Source of the DNA: Pegea sp. RAD2-039
Taxonomy: Eukaryota; Chordata; Thaliacea; Salpida; Salpidae
NCBI GenBank assembly: GCA_034620365.1
Contig: JAQGEQ010000084.1
Location: 186,001-250,000, forward strand
DNA: 64,000 nt
Reading direction: 5' to 3'
Below the pieces are notes generated by a model. The model did no database searches. It was not told the DNA's origin and saw nothing but the letters and a program-made list of their open reading frames with translations. This document shows positions 12,765 through 25,111 of this stretch, piece by piece; position 1 is the stretch's first letter; every line of letters starts with the position of its first letter. The position numbers and the translations under genes were made by a program.

Positions 12765-15700
12765 ATGTTTATTAAAAGCAATCATGTAAAGTTTTTGGTT
12801 TTAATCTTACAAAACTGCTTAAATTATTCTTCAACATATCTAATCACTGATATAAAGACAAATTTTGATGATAACTTGATGAGGTTTGTTGTTTTCACCA
12901 CACATTCAAATAAAAGCTTTTTTTAATTATTGAGTTTATTGAATAAAGTCTTATAGATATAAGTGAACTTTTTGTTGTAGACTTTCAGAGCAACAAGATG
13001 TGACTTCACATTTTGGGGGTGTTCTTAATCGTGATAAAAGATCTTCATCTGATCATGTCAATATCACTGTAACTAAAGTTGAAGGAAAAATTGGAAGGTG
13101 AAATGGTTATCCTTTGGCAGTAAAAACTAATATATTTATTTAAACGTATATTATATATATCTTTATCTAATTGATTGTTTTTCAGTCAAGTGATAATCAA
13201 TTGGTATGGGAAAAATAATGAAATATTGATGCTTCTTGCGACTGAATTTTCTAATACTAATAGTAGCTCTGATACTCATTCAAGCTTATACTTTTCATAT
13301 GACCATGGAGTTACACTTCAAGTGAGCTCCTAAGCTCATCAAATATTAACTTAAAAGCTAATGAATAAAATTTATGTAAAGTTTGAAGTACTTTAGATTT
13401 ATTTGTAATTTATCAGTTGATAAACATCTTTATTTAAAATTGATTTGTTTTTGGATGTTGTAAGATTTATCCAAACATATTTTGATAACATATTTTAAAT
13501 ATATTCTGTATTTTACAGTTAATTTAAGGTACTTTTTAGTTAACATTTTAATTCTAAACGTAAACAACATCTGAACTAATAAATCAAAATAAATAAATGA
13601 TTTATTTTCAGCCAAAAATTTCCACAAATCCTGAAAATTATACAACAAATAACTCTTCAATTTTAAGAGGAACTGTAAAACTTGGCGATACGTCAAAACA
13701 GAATTCACTTCGTTTCATAATGATAGATTTATCTGGTTATAAAATTTACACCACGAAAAATGCCGGCAAAGAGTTTGAACAAATTGATTTATCATTTTTT
13801 GTTGAAAAAATATCGATGAATCCTTTACATGAGGACATTTTGTTGGCAATTTGCATTCATAACGATGAGAAAAATTTATGTATATCGTTGGATTTTGGTT
13901 TTACTTGGAAAACAGTTCAAACCAAAATTAAATCCGCATATTGGGCAGCCACTCAAGGTTCGGTTTGATTCAAGAAACTTTTTGAAAGTTGATAAACTTT
14001 TTAATAACTTTATAAAAAACTTAAAACCATTTTTTTCTCGTTAAAACTAAATATGAATTTGCAGACAACAAATACGAACCTTCTAAACGAATTTATGTTG
14101 AACGTGATGAAGGCTATGACAAAATTTCGGTTTTGCGAAGTGATGACTTTGTAGAGTTCCAAAAAGTCATCTCTAACGTCTATTCCTTCATGGTGATTAA
14201 CAACATGATGATTTCCAGGGCGAAATCGGGCGACGGAAGTAAATATTTGAGATTTTTTGTTGTTCTGATGAAATACAATTATTTCGTTGTAATTTTCTCA
14301 CCTACCTCATTTATTTTGTAAAATTACTAAATATTATTTATTGTGAGGATTTATTGAATTTAAATAATTCTTTGAAAATCTTAAAGGATTTGAACTTTGG
14401 ATTGCTCCCACGGTTCAATCTGCATTTGTAAGAGCAGTTTTCGATACAAGCTCAAGTTTTGATTCCTTCCATTTTGTTGATGCTTCTGATGATCAAGTAC
14501 AGACTTTTACAGATGAATTCTTTTCCTATAATTTTTATATTCTTGTTTAGATATTGATTTTAGCTGAAATCAACAATACAGCAAGCTTGTATCTGTCTGA
14601 AGCTAACAAGGTCGACTTTAACCTTTTGCTAAGTGATATTGCTTATATTCCACACACCACCAGGTGATTTTTTACTTCTTAGAGACGTTGTTTTATCAAC
14701 ATTTTTTATTTTAATAAACAAGTAAGCATCTTACTGCAATAATAAGTTGGAATTTCATATCATTTGTACTTAAACAACAAAAGTCATTTTACTGTATCAA
14801 CAGTTGCTTGAAATTTACAATTTCTAAGTTTGCAAAATTTACAAAGTCGTGAAATAAATCATTTAATTATTTTTCTATTAAACTTTTTTATAACTTCATA
14901 TTTTCAACCAACAGTTCATTCGGTTCAGTTTACGAGGTTTACAAAGTAAATGGGATGAAGTCCATCTTCATTGCTAACAAGTTCAGAAATGGTTCGGATT
15001 TGACCAATAAAAAGAGAAACAGTCACATTAGCATGCTGAATGCTGAACGTATATCCCTAATCAGTTTCGATAAAGGAACCGTTTGGAAAGAAATAGAAGC
15101 CAGCAGCTTAGGCACTGTTGGTCACTTGTCAAAAGACTGCAATCAGTTAGTACATCTATATCTTCCTAAAAAGTTGTAAATTTAATCGTACTTCAGAAGC
15201 GACTGCCACCTAGTGTTGAATACGAACAGTTTAGGAGTCTTTTCATCTAAATCTGCTCCTGGTTTTATTCTTGCTGAAGGCAAATATTTCACCGACCAGT
15301 TTCCCGATTCCAGAGTTTTTTTTTCGTCTGATGCCGGAAGAGATTTCAAACTGGTTAGCTTGCTCATCAATTTCTTCATCTTTCATAAAGTCTTTCATCT
15401 TTTAAACCCTAAAAACCCTCCACAAAAAAAGTTGTCTTAAATGCCGAAGGTGCTGCAGTCTTCAACCTCCCACTTTCATAGATTTTTCATTTTAAAAATC
15501 TTTTATTAACAGATGGCTTCAGGGGATTATCACTTCAGCTGGGCGGATCATGGAGGCGTGATTGGTTTTGTGGAGAAGGACACGATCGTTGACACAATCA
15601 GCGTCTCCTTCAACCAAGGTGATTTGAAAACAAAGCATTTGATAATAAATAATTTAGAAGTTGAATTCAAGAGAAATTTCGTAAATATTTCTCTTTCAGT

Positions 15701-18700
15701 TATTTGAAATTAAATTTCAAATTATCGACTAGATGACATTAACTTTTACTTCAAGGTTTGAATTGGACAAATATCAAGTTCTACAAACACTATGTCTATG
15801 TTAATTTATTAAAAAGTGTACCTGGCGAGGCATCTACGACTTTTTACATATTTGCGACTCATTATTCAAAACTGCTGGTTATACAAGTTAGTAGCCAGCG
15901 AGCGAGTGTTGTTGGTTTAAGACTACTTATTTCATACCAAGGTTGATGTGAAACATTTAATGAATGGTCAATGTAATGATGATCAATATAAGGACTGGTC
16001 ATTGGACGATAAATGGGGTGGTTGCCAATTGGGTCGACGGGTTGTTTATAGAAGAAGGAAGACAGTAAGTGGAGGTGGGACTTTCCACTTTTTTGATTTC
16101 TCATTTTAGTTAGAGATGTGCTATAATGGAAGAGACTTTGATCGTCCAATTCAAGAACAAGTGTGTCCTTGCCGAAGAGAGGATTACGAATGTGATGTGG
16201 GATTCTATAAGATGTCTGATCTCTCCAATAACACTTGTGTGAAAGATCCTGAAATACCACAAGTTAGTATCTTCAATCTCTTATTGATCCTCATCAGCTG
16301 TATCTTCTTAGATTCCTCTTACATGTGTCCCTGGAAGCATCTTCAAACAATCTGTCGGATACCGCAAGCTTTTAGGAGATCAATGTCAAGGAGGCTTAGA
16401 GACAAAGTATCTTCCAAGAAACAGGATGTGTCCGGTTCAAATTGATGCATCTTTTTTCATTCATTACAACTCTGAATCTCAAAGTATTTTTCCAACTTTT
16501 TTCATTCAGCGAATCATTCCTCATTTTGATTCGTTTCCAGATGTCCTGATGACTGATTTATTGACCAATGAAACAACCAATCTCTTTTTGGTCAATAAAT
16601 TTAAAGCTTTGGATTTCGACTTTCAAACAAATTGTAGTTTTTATATCAAACATAATTCCAATTTCATAACCAAACGTTGTTTCGATTCACCGAACATCGG
16701 TTTGTAACAGATTTCCTGTTTCTTCTCATCAACAAATCATCTTCAGATCACATTGAGAAGATTGTAGTGACCTCTAAACTTCCTATTCGAGATCTTGCTT
16801 TTGATTGGCTTGCTAGAAACTTGTACTGGGTCACATCAGATGGTTTCTTGTCTGTGTCGGATGCTGAAGGCGAAGTCATCCGAGTTTTCACATCGCTTCA
16901 ATACAACATCACCTCCATGGTTCTTGATCCTCAGAATGGAGTCATGTTTCTTTCAAGTGATTCAACTTTCTCACAATTTTCAAATATTGATTTCAATGTC
17001 ATTTTCAGCTTTCAATTATTCCACATCAGTTTGTCGAATTCATCAAGTGACTATGGATGGTAAATCTTCTGAAGAAGTCCATCGAGATGATTGCTCTTTA
17101 CATGATCTAACCTCTCTGACTTTCGATTATACAACCCACCAGCTTTACTGGTTGCAATCATTTTACATCAATAGCCTCTCACCTGACAGGCGACATGCTA
17201 TCATACGAAGTAATTGAACTTATCACCAACTTATCAATTTGACAAATATTGATGATGACTTCAACTTATCAACAAATTAAATTAAAACTTCTTTTTTTGC
17301 AGCTACATTACAACCGAATTCCATCACTATCTTTAAAAACGATATCCTAGTTGCTATCTCTTCAAGTATATACATCATAGATAAATATACTCCCAATTTT
17401 CAGTCGTCCTCATTAATCTATTCAGATTCAGGGACACAATTTGTGAAAGTAAGTCACTAAAAACTATAAAATTCGTTTGATGAATGCATAATTTCACTTG
17501 TTACTTGTATTTTATCTTTTAACTTGTTAAATTGTAGGCTTTTACAAGAAATTGGCAGACTAGCAGTGAGACGAATCCATGTTTATATAACAGATGTCAG
17601 CACTTGTGTTTACTCACATCTAGTAATCAATTTCAACCCAATAAAAACTTGGTTAGTTGGTTTATTGTTTCCTACAAGCAATTTCATTGTTTTAAAATTA
17701 CCAAAAAGTTTATTTCAATGAATATTTAGAAAATATTTCAGAAATATGTTTGATTATTTGCTAGACGTTTAGTTGCTTGTGTGGCAACAGTGATGATATG
17801 ACCATTAGTTACAACAATGAAGGCCTAGAAGTGTGTTCATGTCCACCGAAACAAGTTAAAGACCAAAACGGTTTCTGTAAAGTAAGTTTACTATAGCTAC
17901 TTTATTTTATTATATCTGCACAATTTCTGCAAAGTTAAATTGAAAATCTTTTTTTTAAGTTTAGTTTTTTAGTTAGTGATAAAAAAGTTCACAAATTTTG
18001 TTTTGTGATTGGCTTCTACACTTATTTCCAATTTCTTCAATAGTTTATCAGTTTTGTTGACTTATAATTGACAGAATTATATTTAGGCGAGAGGAAATGT
18101 GAGCTGTTCTGTTGATGAATTCAAATGCAATAATGGTTTATGCGTTTCATTAAATCGAAGATGTGATGACAAGGACGACTGCGGTGATAATTCAGATGAA
18201 CACGACTGTAGTAATTGTCATGGTAGGCTTTATTTAGTGATAGAAATTACTTCATTAGGACTTGGAGTTATTTCAAAGATTTTTGAAGCTAAAAATATCT
18301 GAAAATTCTTTAAAAATTTTGTGTTTTCAAATCTTGAAAAAATTTTGAAAACTTCACCAGTGAATTAGTCGAAATATTTAAATCAATTTGTAGAGAGTTT
18401 TTCTCTCATCAACCAAACACAGAAGTCCTCATCAATAATTCAGCATCTCAATAAACAACTTCTATCTTGCTACAAAAAATCGATAAATTGTTTCAAGCTC
18501 TTCCATCTGATCTTAACTAGTGACTTTGATGTTGTAGAGAAGATGTTGCTGAAGATACCATGTGAAGGATCTAATCAATGTATCTTGCCTGAATGGGTTT
18601 GTGACGGAGAAGAAGATTGTGAATCAGGATCAGATGAGAAGAACTGCTCTTCTCAAGTGTGTCCTTTGAATCACTTCAAATGTAACAACAACAAATGCAT

Positions 18701-21700
18701 CTATAAGAGGTTAACTTTCAAAAGATCTATCAAATGTTGATCTTTGTTTAATCAGCTTCCAATGTGATGGAGAGGATGATTGTGGAGATCAATCAGATGA
18801 GGTTGGATGTATTGATGTACTTCCCGGATGCTGGCCAGCTGACTTTATCTGCAAGAATTCCACCACCCAGTAAGTTGACCTGCTTATCACGTGACTTGTA
18901 AACATGAAGTGATGCAGGAAGCCAGTTTGTGTGTCCCGATTCCGAGTATGTGATGGAAGAAGAGATTGTTTGGATGGGAGCGATGAGTCTGAGGAAGTTT
19001 GTAACACGACGATCTGTTCTGTGATGATGAAGAAATGTGACAACAATAATTGTGTCTTTGATTGGTTCTTCTGCGATGGGATGGATGATTGTGGAGATAA
19101 TTCAGATGAAAAGTCTTGTGAATCTTCATCAACTCCTTCTCCGACAACTCCTGCTACATCCAAGGATTGCCAAGGTGGCTACCTCCGTTGTGTAGCATCC
19201 GGACACTGCTTCCCGATAGAGTGGAGATGTGATGGGGTGAATGATTGCGGTGATTCAAGCGATGAATTTGATTGTGAAGTTTCTGGAAACTTCAGTGAGA
19301 ATGGAGTCCTTAACATCTGCTACGATGAACGCATCCAGTTCAGGTAGATCCTAATCTTCATGTGGATCCCAATCAACCAGCGACTTACAGATGCTCAACT
19401 GGTTCCAAATGTATCTTCAGACACCTGATATGTGATGGTGATAACGATTGTTTAGATTGGTCTGATGAACGAAATTGTACCAACTTAAACCGAACAACAT
19501 CACATGAATGTGTAATTGGGAATGGATTCGACTACACAGGTCTCAATCTTCTTCCAACTACTTTATTTCAACTTTAATACCATCAGGAAATCGATCTTAC
19601 ACTAAAAAAGGCCTCACATGTCAACGGTGGGACTCTGAACACCCTTTCGTACCTCGGTACAGACCCAAAGATGCCCACCATAACTTTTGTAGGAATCCAG
19701 ACAACGACCCAATTGGTCCTTGGTGTTACACTACAAATCTTAATTACAGGTGATCTTTTGTTTGTTGCAATTCATCTTTGTTGCAAAGTTAATCTCAGAT
19801 GGGACTATTGTGCTATTCCTAAGTGCTCTGGATCTTTTATTGACCCAAACAATCAAAATATTCCAAGTAAAAGTCATACCCAAGAGTGTCCTGATGGCTA
19901 TCTTGAATGTGGTTAGTGGTCTCATCTCAATATTGGTTGTTGCCGACAAATTTGTGTTGAAGGTTCAGTAAATACTAAAAACAAATGTATTCTCAGTCGA
20001 TTTGCGTGTGATGGTAGTGATGATTGTGGTAACAATGCTGATGAGATCTACTGCTCGTCTAGTTGTCATGGTAACGGATCAACAACGAAGTTGATTTGAA
20101 TAAATTGATGATTTATTAGGTGGATTTCTGTGTACAAATGGTAGATGTCTTTCAACATCTGTTCTTTGTAATGGATTTGATGATTGTGGAGATTATTCTG
20201 ATGAACATAATTGTTCTACAGACTCTACTAGTTGTTTGTAAGTTCATCTTCTCATTTTTAATCTACTCTTCAACTAATTTGTCGTCCGAGAATTCTTCAT
20301 CTTCTGACAAGAAGAATTTCTGTTTCAAATATTTTTCATTTTCCTGTTGATGTGATCATCTGAAGATGAGTTTTTTTTTGTTGATCTTACAGATGTAGAG
20401 ACTCACATGGATCTTGTGTGGTGGATGCTGATCCATGTGATGACCAGTATGTTTGTGATGTTGGATTTATCTGTCCAACACCTTCAACAAACGACCCAGT
20501 AACCCAAGCCCTTGCTTCAAACTTAATCTAATTAAAACTTTTCAGAAACCAACAAATTTCTTCTGCGAGAAAACCAACAAACAAATCAGCCAATCACAAA
20601 TCTGCAATTTCAAAGCTGATTGCCCTGACCAATCAGATGAAAGCAAATGCTATGTGAGAAATTTCAACCAATCACAAACCTCCTCACATTAAATCCTTGC
20701 AGTGCACGAGCTTCACATCTCAACTTTATCACGGAACCAGCTCTTCAGCTCAACAAATAATCACCACTAGATGTCCTAATCCGCCATCAACTTCCTACAC
20801 TGTTTACATCTATTATAAAGCTTTAAAATCTTCACAATCAATCACAAACTCCTCGTCTGCATCTCTCTCAAAGTTTCCAATCCATTCTCATCACCGCTAC
20901 ATCCTGACAGGTCAGCCCGCATCCTCATCACTTCAACTAGTGACGTCATCAAAATAGGTCTTCGATTCGCCACACGCTACTGCTATGCATTCACTTATCA
21001 CTACGATGACGTCACATTGCCTCACTTCCGGTCCTCAATGTCTGAGCAATCGTGGTGCTTCGTGACCAGTGAGGGTCTTCCTTCAGCCCCGACAAGGGTC
21101 AGTGTGACCACGAGTCGACTTTACAAGAATATGGTCACGTGGCAAGCTCCTGAAGAAAGCAATGGAAAGATTGAATGTAAGGAAGATCTGATCTTAGTGA
21201 TCCTCATCACTCATCATCTTCTTGTAGTTTATTTGATGAATATCACATTGAATAAGATGCTTCCAACGATCCGGTATGTCTACCCAAAAGCCGATCAGCA
21301 ACATCCACAAGAATCTTACTCTTTGGATTTTATCCAAATCTTCCCGGTGACTGTGGAGGTCAGTTTAGCTGCTTCCACTTCCGCCGGAGTTGGGACTTAT
21401 TCAAAAGTGGTGAAGAAGACAATCAGTGAGTTGTGATGCTTTGTAAGGGATAAAGTAAAGATTTGATCTTTTTAGGATCTTCATCTTATTTGGATTCTGT
21501 TCAACTTACATCTTCGAACGTGACTCGAACTTGCGCTACTCTAGACTGGCATCAACCAATCACAACTAAGTATGATCATTTTATGTGAGTCAATCAACTT
21601 CTCGTCAATCAAATTTAGTGAAAATTTCATCATTTTAGAATTTGTCTCAAAAATAATTGGAACTTGACGATAAAAAAGATATCACGTGACCTCTTTACAT

Positions 21701-24367
21701 ACCGTCTCTGTCACCTAACCCCTGGTGAAGCATATCGAGTCCTAGTGGTCGCGAATCAAGGTACTTTGAGGAGCGCCTAGATACTTTTCCTAACTTCCCA
21801 CTAAATTTGTAGCAGCTGAAGACGAAGATCCCTGTCAATCTTATGATTACCATTTGTTTCATACTCAGCTACCGGCTATTGAGACACCCTCCATCAGCTC
21901 ATCTGCTTCATATGCTATTGATGAAGAAAGTGTTTATTTGAGCTGGTCTTCATTAAATGATGATTTAAACAAAACTAAAGTTGTCTTTCAGGTCTTTGAT
22001 TGATTGTTATCAACTTGTTGTTGTTATTTGTTTTATATTTTTAGGTTTGTTATGGAATAAGCGCTGAAAAAGAACTTTTATGTAAATTAGTTGCTGCTAA
22101 CAACACCATCATCAACAATTTGTACCACAACAAAATATCTGTTTTCAAGGTCGGCTTCTTTCAAGTTTATTTGTTTATAAGCGCGAAGGAGGGTTCCTGA
22201 AGAAGCACTTCTCGCTAACACACATTCCCACAAATAATATGATTATAAATAGTTAAGCTGTATAAAAAACATTCGTCCGTCTCTATGATGTAGCGGTTAT
22301 CACGCCCGACTAACATGCTGAAGGTCCCGGGTTCGAGTCCGTTGGGACATATGTTTGCGACAAGCATAAGACTTAAAGAACCCGGGTAGAAGGGCCTTGT
22401 TAGTCTATTTTATGACAACACTTTTGGAGACGCAAAACTCTGAATTCATAGCCGGGGTTGGATCCTTGTAGGCAGCTCGTCATTGTACTCAGTGTCATTC
22501 TGGCAGCTCCTGCGATACCAGCTGCATCAGTCCTTCTGTTCCGCTATATACCTTGTTGGAGTGAAGAGTGGAATCCTGTTGCATGGGGGACAACTGGGTC
22601 TTCGTAATGTCTTTCCTGGGTGTTCTTATACCATGTGTTCTAATGGCTGTTCTCGGCCTAAGCAGACCAAAAAATGGATGTAGTTCAGAAGTCCCCAAAA
22701 AATATGATAGTGAACAATTACATAGAATGTTAATAGTATAAAAAAGAAAAAAATCACAGTTTAGAAATGGACAACGCGTTATTGAACAACTTGAGTGATT
22801 CTGACAAGGTCTGATGACAGCTGATTCCAACTACTAATTGTTTGGTATGAGAAAAAATTGTTCTGATTAACGTAGCAGGCGGAAAGGGCGGATAAAGACG
22901 TAACGTCTGAGTTGGTATAAAAAAACAAATGTTATTCAGGTCAGAATTGTTGAACCGTTTTATTCCCGTTGGAGCTCTTCTATTGGATTATCTCCTAAGC
23001 ACGATCATCAGCTCTCTCCTAGAAATCTTCATGTAAATTACCTCGGAGGCAAGTCAGCGGAAGCTACTTGGCAAAGTCCTTATGATGTTTTTAAAAAAGA
23101 TGTAAGCTTTAAGTTGATTTTTCAACATTATATTTCAAATTGTTTTTGTATCAGTCATGTCTGATGACTGAGCTGAGAAATTTTCCGATCTTTTAAACAC
23201 TGGCTAGTATTTATGCATTTTCTAGATCAAGTACAATATAAGCTTATACAATAATAATGAAACGGAGGTTCATCTTGAAGTTAGCAAGTGTTACAATTTG
23301 ACTTGTCATTATCAGTTCAATGACTTGCATAAATTCACAATGTATAATATGAGGATATCGACTGTTATAAAAGGTATTTTTTAATTTCATCTACATCTAT
23401 ATGAAGTTATTTGTATTTTATTAACAGATATTGCACCTGGTAAACCTGCGACCTTCTTTTTTTATACAAGTTATCATATACCACCAATTACTGGCTTACA
23501 TGCTTACAGAAATGATGAAAATTCTTTAAAAGTATTTTCAATTCGTTTTTAATGTTTACACTTCTAAAGAATTGTTTATCAATATTTAGTTGATGTTTGG
23601 TATTCCATCTGGTTTTATGAACTTTTATCTCCGACATGTTGATCATATTCAAGTAATGCTATGCGTAAATGGAAGTTGCTCACTTGAAACAGAGACTTTT
23701 CCAAATTTTCATTTCGTACTTCTTAATCATCTCAATTATACACAAAAGTATTTTTCAATTTTTTTTACCATCGAAACTAATTTATTGATATTGAAGATAT
23801 ATGGTGAAGCTGATACCTACTTGTGTTGGTATATCAAATAATACTTGCCCAAAACAATCTCATTTTCCGTTTGTGTTTGGTGAAGACGAGTCTTATTACT
23901 CAAATAAATCTGCATCTAACAACAGTGATCTTTCAACAACAGACATAACAGCGATTGTTATCTCTGCAGTTGTTATATTGTTTGTAATCACTGGCATCAT
24001 TATTTATGTGGTCAGTTACATCTATACTTTCAACAAATATTACTTCTGATTTTTTTCAAATATTATTATAAATTATCTTTAGATAAAAAACTTTCTAAAA
24101 AATCCAAAGATATAAATATTGAAACCATGAATTGATGGAATTTTATGTGAATTGAAATAATTTTTGACATTTTAGACTCGCAGACAGCAACGTGACACCG
24201 GAGATTATTTGACGATGACTACAAGCAGATACGATACAAATTCCGGTGAAACATTTTTTGTATCTAACAGTCAAGATATCGTATCAGAGATTTTAGATGA
24301 TGACATAGGAAGAGAAACTCAGATTATTTCAGGATTCGCTGATGATGAGCCTTTGATTATCGCTTAA
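12765..24367 (+). CDS. SORL1: SORL1-type sorting receptor (VPS10, YWTD propeller, LDLa, kringle, FN3, TM)
   Basis: About 43 exons encode roughly 2,300 residues. In order: a signal peptide ([15 protein letters not shown]); a propeptide with RDKR furin-like site; a VPS10p domain (12981 to about 15940, including [16 protein letters not shown]); the 10CC region (ending [14 protein letters not shown]); a YWTD-type propeller ([31 protein letters not shown]); an EGF-like module; seven LDLa repeats with CDGxxDCxDxSDE cores (18087-19490); a kringle (19506 to about 19830); two or three more LDLa repeats to 20653; several FN3 modules (20701-23870); a transmembrane helix ([19 protein letters not shown]); and a short tail ending [13 protein letters not shown]. 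That acidic C-terminus matches the GGA-adaptor-binding end of vertebrate SORL1. The protein would sort cargo between Golgi, endosome and cell surface. The kringle is the anomaly. The intron at 22150-22938 holds a SINE. Confidence 0.92.
19506..19832 (+). other. kringle domain inside the SORL1-like receptor
   Basis: Spread over three exons (end of the LDLa-7 exon, 19588-19749, start of the exon at 19799), the translation gives the complete kringle pattern: [11 protein letters not shown], then [10 protein letters not shown], then [19 protein letters not shown], then [10 protein letters not shown]. All six framework cysteines and the NFCRNPD-x-PWCYT signature are present. Introns interrupt it in phase 1 (19541) and phase 2 (19750). 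It follows LDLa repeat 7 and precedes repeat 8. Confidence 0.88.
22185..22240 (+). repeat. short dispersed repeat (partner at 28870-28935)
   Basis: GCGCGAAGGAGGGTTCCTGA, a short gap, then CGCTAACACACATTC is shared with the minus strand of 28870-28935 at high identity over about 55 bases. It sits just upstream of the SINE in the same SORL1 intron. Confidence 0.65.
22279..22680 (+). repeat. tRNA-Val-related SINE inside a SORL1 intron
   Basis: The 71-base head (22279-22349) aligns with animal tRNA-Val(AAC). It has the A-box region ATGATGTAGCGGTTATCAC, the CTAACAT anticodon loop, and the B box GGGTTCGAGTCC closed by GGGACA. The anticodon stem no longer pairs, so it is not a working tRNA. The body (ACCCGGGTAGAAGGGCCTT, then GGCAGCTCCTGCGATACCAG and CAACAGGATTCC on the complement) recurs at 8305-8636 and 794-886. 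Orientation is the same as the host gene. Confidence 0.8.
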
Positions 24368-25111
24368 ATTTTTCGTCAATTGTACATTTAAACTGTGAGA
24401 GGAATTTCAACTATTGCAAATTTGCACATTGAGTAATCTACTGTCCTTGTTTGTTTTGTAAATCATCTTTCAATCTAATTCACTCAGTAAACTTTGAGAT
24501 TTTTACCGTACTTGGATAATTGTTCTTTTTTAATAATTCAAACTTCAAACATAATTGAACTAAAAACTTTTGAAAGATTTTACCTTAGACATGAAGATTT
24601 TTTGTAAAATTCATTCATCAACTTTTTATACTTTGTAACAAATTTTGAAGCAGTAACTTAAAATATTTTCAGCCGAATATTTTATGCAATAAATTATAAA
24701 CCCACCTTTTAGTGCCTTCAATTTTTAATCATTTGTAAATAAGATTTAATGATTAGTTGATGTTGTAGTTATTTAATATATATATTTGATGTTATGTAGA
24801 ATCTTTTTCTCATTACAAAATCATAATTTGAAAAACGATAAACATTTTCCTTCACATTCATTTTTCAAATGATTCAACAAAATTTTTTGTGAAAATAAAT
24901 GCTTAGAAACCATCAAGAGTAAATTGTGATTGTTGGGTAGATAAGAAACGAGAGATTTGTAGATTTAAACCAATTTTTTTTTCAAGTTTAGTTTCTCACT
25001 CAAATTCCTCAAATACAAATCTTCGAAATTTATTCGTCAAACAAAATTTACAAAACAAAAAGCCAACTTCAACTGACATAAAAAGAAATCCATAACCACT
25101 TCTGGACGAGC
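24368..25111. other. 3' flanks of convergent SORL1 and SMARCB1 genes
   Basis: This is AT-rich 3'UTR-like sequence. A plus-strand AATAAA at 24688-24693 could end SORL1. TTTATT at 25029-25034 is the minus-strand AATAAA expected about 80 nt past the SMARCB1 stop. Nothing else was recognised. Confidence 0.55.

Noticed and set aside
13430..13708. 92-codon minus-strand frame
   Set aside because: It is the antisense shadow of a SORL1 intron and VPS10 exon.
16483..16509. a 25-27 base segment (GTATTTTTCC to CATTCAG) that could be an ultra-short intron in the SORL1 propeller exon
   Set aside because: The segment is in frame and open, so it can simply be coding. Without RNA evidence a 25-nt intron is not justified.
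22495..22830. 111-codon minus-strand frame
   Set aside because: It is the complement of the SINE body in a SORL1 intron.
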